Part shown: in pieces, positions 27,286 through 38,200 of the stretch
Numbering within the stretch: the stretch's first letter is position 1
Layout: every line of letters begins with the position of its first letter
Assembly (NCBI GenBank): GCA_949358305.1
Contig: OX442315.1
Location: forward strand, 16,952,427 to 17,016,426
Direction of reading: 5' to 3'
Length of the DNA: 64,000 nucleotides
Origin: Strigamia acuminata
Taxonomy: Eukaryota; Arthropoda; Chilopoda; Geophilomorpha; Linotaeniidae
Made by a program: the position numbers and the translations under genes
The notes under the pieces: model-generated
Seen by the model: only the letters and a program-made list of their open reading frames with translations
Told to the model about the DNA's origin: nothing
The model's database searches: none

Positions 27286-27314
27286 TAACAATAACAATAA
27301 CAACAACAATAACA
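27286..27314 (+). repeat. (AAC/AAT)n microsatellite
   Basis: AACAATAACAATAACAACAACAATAAC-type trinucleotide repeat. Confidence 0.75.
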
Positions 27315-28010
27315 TTATTACTTTATTTATTATTAAAGCTCTCGCATTAATATTTACTTGCCCAAGAATAACTTCCAAACATCAATTTCTCAAACCTTGA
27401 TGGTTGTTGACCAAAATCTAATCAGTATAATCAATCACATCGACTTGAACGGTCAAACTTGAAAAAAAAAAACCCTGAAAGTTTATTCACCTACCTAATA
27501 TTATATACACTTTCCGTTGCTTAGCTACGCGACTAAAGTTATAATAATAAATAGCTCATTTCTTTGCTTAGGATCGTATTTTTTTTTATTTTTGTTTGTA
27601 AAGTTTACTTTAGACTAGTTTGTTTTTATTTTTTTAGATTTTCTGCTCTATTCCATTGATTTGTATGGTGCAATCTAAACCGCTGACCTTATGTCGCATT
27701 AGCAAGTAGTTTAACAGCAATGTAAGTGAAACATAAACATAACTTTTAAAATTTCATGAAATTAAACTTCTATGCGATGTGTCATTACAAAAATGTGTTT
27801 TGAAGGTATTATTAATATTTTAAGTCTTGTCTGCAAGGAGTATCGTCTCCACCCGAGAGAAAAAATTGAGTGATGCAAAAGTCAACATTTAACGCTAAAA
27901 AATGCATTTCACGTAAAAAAAAAAAACGGGTTGGCGAATTAGTGCATGATGCCAGTGATACCCGCATCAAGCGAGGGATGCTAGTTGAAGGCGGTAGCTT
28001 TACAACGCCG

Positions 28011-28108
28011 GTCTAAATTGACCGAAACGACTAAAATAAATGTCTAAATTGAACAAAATGACTAAAATAAATGTCTAAATTGAACAAAACGATTAAAATA
28101 AATGTAAA
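28011..28108 (+). repeat. 31-bp minisatellite, about 3 units
   Basis: Units start GTCTAAATTGA at 28011, 28042 and 28073, each followed by AACGACTAAAATAAAT or a close variant. A degenerate fourth copy may extend to about 28170. A related unit in inverse orientation lies near 5798-5892. Confidence 0.8.
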
Positions 28109-29788
28109 AATTAATTAAGAACACTAACGTCAATGTTTAAATAGACCGAACCGATTGAATTCAATATCTACAAGCAAATTGCGACGGTAATCTTGGAAAT
28201 GTCAATAGAGCGTGGGTGTTCTATCGGAGCATTTACAGTAATAGCGTTTTTCCAGGTACGTGAAAAATATTTTGAAGTACCGAGAGAAATGCCACTATAT
28301 TTCCCAGTTTTGTGTTTATGTTCGATCACCATTCGGTGGCAAATTCAAACTGAAAAAATAAAAATAAACTTCTACATTTTATTTAGTAAGTTTGTAGCGA
28401 GTAAGTGAAACTTTCCTAATGGACTTGGAAATATGATGAGTTCACCGAGCTCATCGACAACCCATTGGAATCGCCAACAAAGAAAAAATGAAGAAAATTG
28501 GCAAGTTGATTACTTTTCACCAAGAATGCACGCGAGGGTGCACACAAGACGAGATTTCATAATTAAACCAACATATCGCTGCGATTGTGAATGTGTGTCT
28601 GCCTAGCAAAAATAAAAAAAAAATAAAAAAAAATAAAAAAAATAAAAAAAATTACGAGACTAAGAAGTCATAGAAACCCACCTTCTAAAAAACAAGACGT
28701 TTTGACAGAATGCCAAACCGATATTGTTTTCCAGGAGCAAGAAACAGAAACCAAGAGAAGAAAATTTCAATTTCATCGTGGAAATTCTCGGTGCACAAAA
28801 ATTTAAGCCGGCATCGTTTTCTTTGCCAGACCCCCTACAATCATTTGCAACTCTCATTTAGCATCATTAAGCCGGTGAATGGCACGAGTCCAATAATGCG
28901 TAGCACGCTAACCCTTTTATTCGAGGAGCATGCACTCTCAACTCTGGCCACTGAGCTCGGAGGAATTGGGCCACGCACTTCCTCTCTATCAATTATCCCT
29001 TGGATAAAATAAACGAGCTCCATTGCGAGGTCAGCTGGCAGAAATCAACTCGCATAGCATCGAGATTCGGAGCCGATTAAAGGGTTCAGTGGCAAATTGT
29101 TCCATTCCCCGTATAATAACCAACGCCAACGCGAGCAAGAATAATAGAAAATCGTTTTAACTGCTCACATAGGCAATAGTCTGGCGCCCAGAATCGACAA
29201 GCACCTTTTATGCAAACGTATGCCCACCAGCATTACTTCTCGCTCCCTCGCTGCCGCCTCAAAAGAAAAAGAAAGAAAAAGAAAAGCGAAAACCAAAAAA
29301 AAATTCATAAAAACTTCTTTTTATTCTACAACCGAATTTTTGTACAATTTTATTCTATATCTAAATACCGTGCGACGACACGTTCCCCTTATCTGCCCGT
29401 GCACGAACTCGCTCCTTATCATGAAATAAAGCGAACGCTCAAATTCGTCTGCTTGCCCTACTTTAAATAATGCATTCAAGCATTATTTTAATGCAAGTTA
29501 ATATAAAACAAACGAAAAGAATTTAACACTCCTAGTCTTCGTCATTTAATAAGAAATTTATGGCATGTGTATCAAAACTTGAGCTTTTTTCGCTCGCCTA
29601 CATGGGAGACGATACCTAAAAACCGAAAAATGTCAACTAAATCGACTTTTAAGACCAGATTTGTCCACACATGAATGAAAATATCTTTCTCATTCGGTTT
29701 TCATTTTTTAAAATTCACAAAACTTATATTTTGAAAATTAAGCCCTAATTATTCATCACTCATTACTAAATATCTAAATTTGTTGAAT
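28109..29788. other. No gene seen
   Basis: A-rich low-complexity stretch at 28610-28650, then a more balanced segment at 28.68-29.15 kb with overlapping unrecognised frames. Confidence 0.4.
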
Positions 29789-30015
29789 TACCGTATTTTA
29801 TCGATTAAGAGCCGCGGCTCTTATTCAAAACTGCCATTTTTGTCAGCATTTACAATTTCGGTTTTTCGTTTGTTACATTTGTTTCATTTGTTTAATGTAA
29901 CAAACGAAGTCTGAACGTGATTCATGGTTCGTGAGATTAAATACGGAAACAATACTGTGCTTTTGCAAACATACGGTATTCTTGGTGTCATACTCTTAAT
30001 CGGTAAAATACAGTA
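29789..30015 (+). mobile_element. Complete TIR element of the TACCGTATTTTACCG family, copy C
   Basis: 227 bp from TACCGTATTTTATCGATTAA to TTAATCGGTAAAATACAGTA (inverted ends), with GAGCCGCGGCTC next to the left terminus. The interior matches copies A and B near 0.7-2.7 kb. Non-coding, probably a MITE. The flanking TA is part of the repeat ends, so the target duplication is ambiguous. Confidence 0.8.
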
Positions 30016-32392
30016 TTTGCTATTTCCTTTTAGCGGCAATTCTAATTACGAGTCGTTCCTTTCAGAATGAGTTGTCCACACTGCATCATTTGTCAGAAAG
30101 CAAAAGAGAGAAAAGAAAAAAAACTTGCAAATAAGTGTTTGCAATTTCTACATGCCACTAATTAACAATTCCCGCCAACTTGTCATTAACAGCCCACTCG
30201 CAGCAATAGTCTATTTTATACCCAATTTGCCACAAACACTTTGCACGCCACCGACCAATATCCCTCCTGCAAACGGCAACAAAAGACTCTTGACAACACA
30301 AGACAATTGGCTGAAGTTGTTCTTTTCAAATCCTAAACAAATTATTGCTCACCTTTGATAGACAAACGGGGAATAGCAGCTATCTCGTGTTGCTCCAATT
30401 CGAAACAAGGGGCTTGGCTCTTGTATGTTCCCAACCAAGGGTCGATCTCAAGGGCTTTTTGTCTGTAGCTGCTCGAGTCCTCGAGAAAGAGATAATCTGA
30501 CATCATTGATTTCCAATACTCTTATATGCCCATCACCAGACAAAAAAAAGGTAAAACCTTTTTCCAGAGAAATGCAAATCTGGGAATCATAATATTCTCA
30601 ATGCACCCTTCTTACCCATCCTACTCCTTATGCTATTTGCAAATATCGCCAGATTTCAACTGCATAAACACCCGCTTTTCAGATAAAACCAACTTTACTT
30701 CTTATTTTTTTTCTTCTTATTTTTATTCCACTATTCTTCTTTTATCTGCCAACGAGCTCACTATATGCAATTAAAAGATAACAAACGGATTTACTGAGAA
30801 ATTCTATTTCATGTTTTCATTCATGAACCTGGACGGATAAAACCCAGCGCTCATAAATGATGTTCAACATTCATCGTCACGAGGGAAACAGCTACAACGA
30901 GCTTCCACTACTAACTCGGCACAAAAACTTGTGTGGGCGGGGTGTTTCCACTGCTCGATCTCTAATTAGCTCCACAAACGGAAATTGAAATTTCCAGCCC
31001 ATCAGTGGGGAGCTGCTGTGACGCGCATTGCCCTGCAGTGGGCATTAAACTTTCAACATTCGCTTCACGTTGATTGGCTGCCTCACCCACAACTCGAGCA
31101 AAAGATGAGCGAAACTCCATCTATTACACTTACTGGACTCTGACATAATTATTTCACCCCCTTTTCACGCCTCGTGCACTGCTTCACTCTCTTTTTAACT
31201 ATCTACGAAACACACTTTTATTTTTTACAAATAAATAAATAAATAAATAAATAAATAAATATATTAATAAATAAATACATCCAATTCTCTTTTTACGCTG
31301 TAGGTACGTTCCAGGAAAAAACATTACAGTTAATGGAAATCAAATTGGCATTTTTAAAAGAAATTTTTTTTAACCGTCTTACATCAAATGAATTTACTTT
31401 TCTACACCGTGTTAAACCAAATTCGTGTAAAAATAGAATTGGGCGTACACAAATAAATAAATACTGATAAATTCTAATAATTATTTTTTCTTCGAAAACC
31501 CTCCAAATAGTTGCTTATGATACTTTGTATCTTTATATAAAAAAAACAAACGAAAATCAATACTAATATCCATTAGTCCAATGATCCTGCCAAAAGCAGA
31601 TCAATGACGCTGTCATTTGAGCTATTTCCCAAAATATGACGTCATCGATATTGAAACCCCGAATAATATCACAGAGAAAATTGTTCAGAAAACACCAAGT
31701 CACCACCATCCCGAGAGAATTAAAAATTTCGTCGCAAAATGAAAAATGGCGTTTTAGTGCGTCGTTTTTAAAAATCTGAAGTTCAAGCGGGAATAACGCC
31801 ATTAACAAAGACAATGAAGTAGCAGAATGGGAAGGGAGTTTAACCCTTTCAGACCCATTAATCGACATGCATGTTGCATGAGAGTCGCGGCTAATCTGTC
31901 TCTTTCCCCCTCCTCTTCCTCCCCAAGCTGACAATGACCTTTCATTAATTTTTCCTCGAGACGAGGATTTTAACTTTCTGCGACTTGCTAAATGAGTTCC
32001 TGTTTCCATGGCAGGACTCCAACAATTCAAAATTAATGGCCTTGCCCAGCACGGCTCACGTACACCCGTACATACACCCTCACATAAAAATTGGATCTGA
32101 CATCTGCCCTTCTTTTTTACTTTCCTCCATCCCACACGAAACGAAGGCCCTTCCAAAAAAAAACCATGCAAGTTGGAAAAAAATTTGAAAGCAATTTGTT
32201 AGAGATGAAAAACTCGCTTCAAAAACCAAAAAAAATAAAAATAAAAAAAAGAAAGAAATAAAAAAATTAGGAGGAAATTTCAGTAAGATTGCGAGGTAAA
32301 AGAAGGATTTTTATGTTTAAATTCTGTCGAAATTCTAAGAGCAGACACATTTTCTCGTTTTATTTTCAACCCGTCCATATGTGAACCGACCA
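30016..32392. other. No gene called; longest unexplained frame lies here
   Basis: A 202-codon minus-strand frame (31563-32171) is the longest non-assigned one in the window. Its translation shows no domain, no family resemblance and no codon pattern I recognise, so I treat it as chance. Confidence 0.4.
31229..31277 (+). repeat. (AAAT)n microsatellite
   Basis: About eleven AAAT units with one ATTAAT interruption near 31263. Confidence 0.85.
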
Positions 32393-32551
32393 TACGGTAT
32401 TACCCCGCTTTGTGAAATTACCAACTTTGAAAATTTCACTTACGAATGTCGCTAAAATGCTGGTAAAGACACTGATATAAACCGGGTTTACCAAAAGTCT
32501 AGTAAAACCCGCGCTGTAGCAGCACGCCGCTTAAAGCAAGGTAATATGGTA
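32393..32551. mobile_element. Short TIR MITE related to the 15.5-kb element
   Basis: 159 bp from TACGGTATTACCCCGCTTT to AAAGCAAGGTAATATGGTA, imperfect inverted ends of the same type as 15490-15901. The interior has GGGTTTACC/GGTAAA-type inverted motifs and CTGTAGCAGCACGCCGCTT. Non-coding. Confidence 0.72.
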
Positions 32552-35500
32552 ACTATACTCTTGCTCGAGTCAAAGAGTCCGAAATCATAAATGGAAATAA
32601 CATTTCTTAATAAGAAAAATCAAAATTATATTAACTTAAATGGTCATAACAATCACAAAAATAAATAAAAATCAAAACTACTTCTTCTAGTGGTAGTATA
32701 CAGTCTGGAGTTAATAGTAATGAGACTCGACCGATGGGATTTAGGACTCTTTTTGACTCGAACAAAAGTATATATGAGTCAACCGGTCCAATTTTAATTA
32801 AACCACGTTTCTTAAACGCGTTACATAAATTGTGCACTCAAAAACTTAGCTAAAACGAGAGTAAACTTGTAAAAACTTAAAAATGCCAGAAACTGCATTT
32901 TAGAGTCTTTAAATGCAACTACTGCAACCAACACACACCTGACACGCCAATTTGTTGAACATTGCACTCCATGGACAGTGGAGAAGAAAGGGTTGTACAG
33001 AGCGAGATTAAAGAGAAACTAACTTGACTTTCCTGCACACTTTTTAATAAATCTGCCTTGGGATGTGAAATGGTAAAATCGAAACAGACTTAAAACGTGT
33101 TTCCACTGGAACCTGGCAAAGTCCAGGCAGCACCAATTGGCAACGTCCATTAAACCCGCCTATGAAAAAGAATCCCTGACTCAGCAGACAAATAATTTAT
33201 TAGGTTGGTATGTTATTCGATAAAAGAAAAAACAAAACCAGGGGAGGGACAAAAAAGAGACTTCTTCTAATAGGGTTTTAAAAAATATAAATGACGGATT
33301 TCTTTGACAAGAAACGACCCCAAGATATGGATGTGGAGCCAAAGAATCCAAGACATTTCTATAATACAAAGACAATTTTCAACTTCGGTGCCAATTGGCA
33401 GAAGAAAAAGAAATATCAAACATTAATGATTCATTGGATGATACAAACTTGTACGTAGTAATTCCAGGCGGTATTTTCAAATTCCCAAAGGAAATTATAA
33501 TTTTCCAATTCGGATGTTATTAAAATTAATATCGTCGCTAATTACTAGTGGACCGAATCGGGTCCGGAACCATCTTCTCCATTCTCCATCGGAAACAAGC
33601 AAAAGCACGTAACTCCCAACTTTTAATCCTGCGCATTAAGAATGCTGAAGAGGGAAACGAATAAATAAATCAAAAGTTAAATCCTTCACTTCAGAATTTA
33701 AATATTTAACATTTTAATGGAATATTTTTTAATATATATAAAAACATTTTTTTTTCTTTCTAAAAGAAAAAAAAATACTTAAATATTAAAAATGTTTCAA
33801 GCTGTCATATTTGTTCCAATTCAAATTCAAGCGAAAGCGAAAAGTTTGTTATACTTAAATTCAACAACTTTTAAGTACACAAACAAAATCAATAATATCG
33901 ACGGAATAACAAATTTGTTGAAAACATAACTAGTGGTGAAGAATATAAATTATGCAATTTACACAAGAAAAAAAAATTTAATTTTTAAAAAAATTTTATT
34001 TTTACAACTCCAACGATCAAAGACTGATTTCATCAAGAGTGACAAGATGTCGAGCACAATTCGACTTGAGTAACAATCCCAACCCCGCAATGACTCGTCA
34101 ACTTATGAGTGTCACGAAAATAATTCGCCCTTAAGAGAAATAAATGGATGTTTGAACATCAGAAGAAAAAAGATATGGGATTTCAAAAATTGAGCGTGAC
34201 CCACTTCAATGAAATAATTGGTCGAGTAAAATAATCTTCACAAGCGAATAAACGTCATTTTTCTCGCTTTTACCAACAAATCTGCTCAAATTTTCACTCT
34301 ACGCAATCATAAACTAATTTAAGACTAAACAACATTTTTAAACTGCTCGTCTCGATAAATGGCAGCCGGTTTTCAGTCAGTGTGCATGCGCATGACGTTT
34401 AAACAACAAAATACGTTAAACACGACTTTATGAATGTATTTTGCATTTTTCCATATTTTCTAGGATCACGCATCTCCATCTATCGTTAACTCTGAACGTT
34501 TCGTTAATAACGGCAGCCAACATACGTCAAAGATGGCCAAACTTGTCTATATCAGTTTAAGATTCTAGCCCAGATTTAGTTAGTAACAATGAGAGTGTAA
34601 TTGGCACAAATTACATGCCAGAGTCTGTTTAAATCAGGCAGCATCTACTTAACCTTAGTTCTATTTTGCAGACTGATTTACCGCTTTAAATTAGAATTCA
34701 AAGGACGACTTGCGGTGGGAAGGTGGACCATATGACAAGAGTGACTGACTACCTGACATTAAACGCCTGGTCATTTACTCAAGAGAAACATTGTAAACGG
34801 ATAATTCAACGATTTGTCAACCAAACTGTACACCGAATACACACGAGTGTACAAATCATTAAGCCCGAAGAAAAGAAAATAAAAATAAAAATAAAAATAA
34901 AAATAAAAATAAAAATAACCACACCCATTCTTGTACGAGCGAATTAATGCAAGAAAATAAATGGTGTAAAAGCCGATAACATTTAAAACGAGGAAGAAAG
35001 ATGGCAGTGTGTCATTTGTTAAATTGCTTTTGTTATTCGCCCGACGTGTTGTTCGATGAATGTCATTTTTGTTGCAACTCAAAATGTCTTTACCTAATTT
35101 CGACAACGAACACCATAAAAAATTTAATTCGCAACGACCAAAGAATCAATTAAAACCAACACTTAAATTTGATTAAAAATCAAATAAAAGGTGGACATAA
35201 ACTTAAAATTCTGGCTCTTCGGATTTTAAACAAAAACAATTGCCCTTTTGAATTTACCAAAAATACAACTAAACAAACAATGCCAGCGTCGAAGAATTCA
35301 CTTCCATTTTTACAAAATAGGATAGAATTGAAATAAATGTGTACACTTAACGTCTCTTTTTCTATATAGTGTATTAATACAGTAATAATACACTGGACAC
35401 ACTATATAATTAAATACGTGAATTACATTAACTACTATAACCGCAAAAATTTTAACATCGATTAAAATAATTTTTAAAATCATAAAAGAGCAAAAATATT

Positions 35501-36080
35501 CCATTTATTTTAAATCGTCTCAGAATAATGGCGGATCTAGTCATCGCACCTGAAAACTTTGGCAATCATTCTTTTCCTTCGCCACGTGATTGGAGTTTAA
35601 TTTCAAGAATAATAAAAACATAGACCCGAATTGGTGAAAAACAAAATAGTTTCATTCCACCCCAACCAATAAAAATTAATAAAAAAAAATAAATTAAAAC
35701 GTAAAAAAAAGCGAAAACGTAATGATTTGAAAAAATCCGTTTACTTCCTCCCCCCTATATTCTCCAAGTGTAGATAGGCGGGGAAACCCCAATAAATTTG
35801 AGCGTGACTCACACGATCAGCTGTTCAAGTACTCTCCTACATCCCCCTCTTCACATAATCGTCATAGGCAAAAATAATTACTATAACTAAATAGCAAAAG
35901 AATTCCCACGGAAACAAGAGAAAAAAAAATAAAGCGAACACTGACCGTGACCGCGCTTGCAACGTAGCGCGCATTCACGGTCGCGGGTCACGGCATGGTG
36001 GAGCCGCGCCGGCAAGCGCCGTTTCCAGCACGCCGCGTGCGTTCCCGGCTCCCCCCGAATGAATCAAGAACTGTACTCAC
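32552..36080. other. No gene seen; composition rises toward the CELF exon
   Basis: AT-rich with the 34.9-kb hexanucleotide repeat. A hairpin-like TATATAGTGTA...ACACTATATA lies at about 35364-35407. From about 35940 the sequence becomes CpG-rich next to CELF exon 2. Confidence 0.45.
34875..34918 (+). repeat. (AAAAAT)n microsatellite
   Basis: Six-base period, about seven units. Confidence 0.85.
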
Positions 36081-36163
36081 CCCAGGCAGCGTTTTCTGCT
36101 CGTGTAGTGCGTTCTGGGCCTTGAGGGCGCTGTCCCGAGCACAGTATGTGAGGAAGGCACAGC
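36081..36163 (-). CDS. bru3: CELF/Bruno-3-like protein, second coding exon (83 nt, RRM1)
   Basis: Second coding exon of the CELF gene. It completes the split Gly codon and continues RRM1: [20 protein letters not shown], then HEQKTLPG, ending in phase 0. The acceptor is TTTTCCAG-like (tttccag|GCTGTG) and the donor is CTGGG|GTGAGTACAG. The 83-nt length is the size I recall for the matching vertebrate CELF exon, and the next family exon (starting MNRPIQVKPADSE) is about 49 nt. That exon, RRM2, the linker and RRM3 are not visible in positions 1-36080, so the gene must continue beyond the left edge. [10 protein letters not shown] is close to arthropod bruno-3. Intron 1 is 1,321 bp. Confidence 0.92.
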
Positions 36164-37484
36164 CTGGAAAATGAAGAGAATGCAGGTCGGTGTCTACGAA
36201 CGGCCCTGCGTGCATCTCTGTCAACTGCCACAATCAATGTGCGAGCCCTGACGACACAGGCGCTCTCATACTAGCCGCGCTCGCTGCCGTGTTGGCCGCA
36301 TTGATTCGCCTGTGTGCAGCGCTGCCTTCGCCTTCGCCGCCCCTTCAAAACGTGCCAAAGAGCAAAAGGAAAATGAACTGACATGAAAATCAGCGATGCG
36401 CTCAGCCTCCAAACTCGAGGCGGAAGAGCGAGTTGGGAGAGCCCTTCTTGGCAATAAACGTTTTTAAACCTCCTTTTTATCAAACGGTGGTTGACAACTT
36501 TTTGCATTCAAATTCCATCCATTAAAGAAATGGCGGGCTGATCAAACAAACCCGGTCAACGCTTTTCAGTTTGCCTAAATTATTATTATTATTTTTTTTT
36601 TTAAAAATTTTTTTTGCCAATTTATCAATTTTTCTTTTTTCTTTTTTCCTTTTTCTATATTACGTTATTATATACCTGGTCAAAATCGAGCTCGCGAATT
36701 TTCCTTTTATCAGTAGTCGAATATAATCCACGAGTAGAGAGCAGCCAAGCGTTTTTCTCACTTTCAAACTCAATTTTTTTCGAGTCACCGGGAGGGCTTT
36801 TAAGACGCGCGAGCTCCGCAACTTTCCTCGCCCACCTTCTTCACCGACTGCTACGTTTCAACACTCGCGGCACCGGCGGTTCGGCAGCTGCACAGTATGG
36901 CGTGTGCGCGTGACCCTGGGGTTACGCTGCGCCGTCTGGATCGCAGTACAGACAACCATGGTGATGAGCAAGACAGCAGACATGGCGAAGACGCCACTCG
37001 CCCTCACTACATAATCACCATGCGCAGCTTGCCCGCCGAGTTTACAGAGGAGAGAAAAGCAACACACGACACACGCCTCACGGCTGCTACTGGCAACGCA
37101 ATGGCTGCTGCCGAAACAAAGCCATGTGCCATCGGGTGCGTATTTCCAGGGCCAGGCGAGGCGAGGCGAGGCGAGCGAGGGAAGCGAAACACGGGCGAGC
37201 CGAATCGGAGGAGCGTCTTTGCGCTCTTGGGTATTTTCAATCTTTTAATATTTCTTAATCTGTGGGTTTGTGTAGACATTTTATTCCGCGAGAATGAGTT
37301 TGAGAAAATTTCTCGCACGTGACGTTTGGCGGAGACAAAACTGGTGGCTGCGTTCGTTCGTTCGTTCGTTCGTTCGTTTTCATGGGGGAAGGTCTTTGTG
37401 TGGCGGCCAGATCGATGCAAGAGAGAGCGAGAGAGAGAGAGACACACACAGAGTAGAGAGGGAGGATGAATGGAAGCGCCGTAC
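36164..37484 (-). other. CELF intron 1
   Basis: Intron between the two CELF coding exons, with a GT donor at 37484 and an AG acceptor at 36164. Its GC content is well above the flanks and it holds an AGGCG-type run near 37154-37180 and a (CGTT)n microsatellite at about 37351-37378. A 141-codon plus-strand frame at 36897-37322 crosses it but is low-complexity and antisense, and I do not call it. Confidence 0.8.
37351..37378 (+). repeat. (CGTT)n microsatellite in CELF intron 1
   Basis: Seven CGTT units, unusually CpG-rich for this window. Confidence 0.85.
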
Positions 37485-37707
37485 CTTTATGCGTGCCCGT
37501 GAATTTGTCTTTGAGCACGGTCAGCTCGTATATTCTACCAAATTCCTCGAACATGGGCTTCAGATCCGTTTCGTCCAAATTACGCGGGATTTGACCGATG
37601 AACAGCTTAATGGCGTCGTGCTCTTTAGCCGGCAAACCGAGGTTTATGTTGGGGGTCCCGCACATCTGGGCCGTCTGCTCCACCATGCCGTTGTGCAGGG
37701 CAGCCAT
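37485..37707 (-). CDS. bru3: CELF/Bruno-3-like RNA-binding protein, first coding exon
   Basis: First coding exon of a CELF (CUGBP/ETR-3-like) protein of the CELF3-6/Drosophila bruno-3 branch. These nuclear and cytoplasmic proteins bind GU-rich RNA and control splicing, translation and decay. The start is the ATG at 37707 (good context: A at -3, G at +4), giving MAALHNGM. Residues 31-75 begin RRM1: [20 protein letters not shown] with RNP2 (LFIGQI) at 35-40, then [19 protein letters not shown]. The exon ends after the first base of a Gly codon at AAAG|GTACGG, a canonical donor, so RNP1 (KGCAFLTY) is split by the intron. [14 protein letters not shown] separates this branch from CELF1/2. The exon lies in a CpG-rich island. 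The frame stays open upstream to about 38064, probably by chance in GC-rich leader. Exact orthology within CELF3-6 is inferred. Confidence 0.9.
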
Positions 37708-38200
37708 ATTGAACCGAGCGCGCAGGCGTACTTGCTCACTAGCTGCCGGCTGGGGCACCTCACTCGCGTACAACAAAACCCGACTAGCTCCCCACTCTTT
37801 GCATAGGCCTAAATTTACATATGAGATTGATTGGCTGCCGGCATCCGCCACGTCACACACTGGCCCCTCCACTCGGCATAAACGCTCGCGCTCGACACGC
37901 CAACACCGCACACAAAGAGGGGAGCGCGCCTGGCCCATCCACCCCACACCTGCGAGCACATTTTGCGCACGAGGAGCTTTATTTCGCGGCAAACATTTGC
38001 CATCTGATAAGCGAGTGCGTATTGATTCGTGCGCCTTTCTGGCGAGCGAGCGAGACAAAACCACGGCATTTCAGACCTGTCCATCCACGCACAACAGACC
38101 GGCTCTCACCGTCAACGACTAAAGAAAGAGCCGGCTCGCACTGGTCACTGTCAAGGAAATCACGTCCCACAGGAGCTCGACATCTACCCCACACTAGGAT
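37708..38200 (-). promoter_or_regulatory. CELF 5' leader and putative CpG-island promoter
   Basis: GC- and CpG-rich sequence directly upstream of the CELF start codon, standing out from the AT-rich surroundings. No clear TATA box is placed, and the transcription start is not determined. The position immediately 5' of the first coding exon suggests the leader and a dispersed promoter. An upstream non-coding exon cannot be excluded. Confidence 0.45.

Larger units (their letters stand above)
23185..28010. other. No gene seen; GC-balanced island at 23.5-24.3 kb
   Basis: Contains the CAGC tract and, at about 23940-24300, the most GC-rich stretch of the left 35 kb. Frames on both strands there lack any recognisable domain. 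The rest is AT-rich with A-runs near 26100. Confidence 0.4.
1..36080 (-). other. Presumptive long intron 2 of the CELF gene (runs off the left edge)
   Basis: The donor after CELF exon 2 (GTGAGTACAG, from 36080) has no matching next exon in the remaining 36 kb. I looked on the minus strand for the exon encoding NRPIQVKPADSE and for the RRM2 exons and saw none. No other recognisable host gene occurs here. bruno-3/CELF genes are known for very long introns, so the simplest reading is one intron longer than 36 kb, filled with MITEs and microsatellites. An unrelated small gene hidden in it cannot be excluded. Confidence 0.6.

Noticed and set aside
28011-28108. Regular 31-bp spacing suggestive of a CRISPR-like array
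   Set aside because: Units are head-to-tail with no unique spacers, in a eukaryotic genome; it is a minisatellite.
31563-32171. 202-codon minus-strand open frame
   Set aside because: Longest unassigned frame, but no domain, no family resemblance and no flanking splice or promoter logic.
36897-37322. 141-codon plus-strand frame in CELF intron 1
   Set aside because: Antisense within a GC-rich intron, where stops are rare; low-complexity GEARRGERG-type translation.
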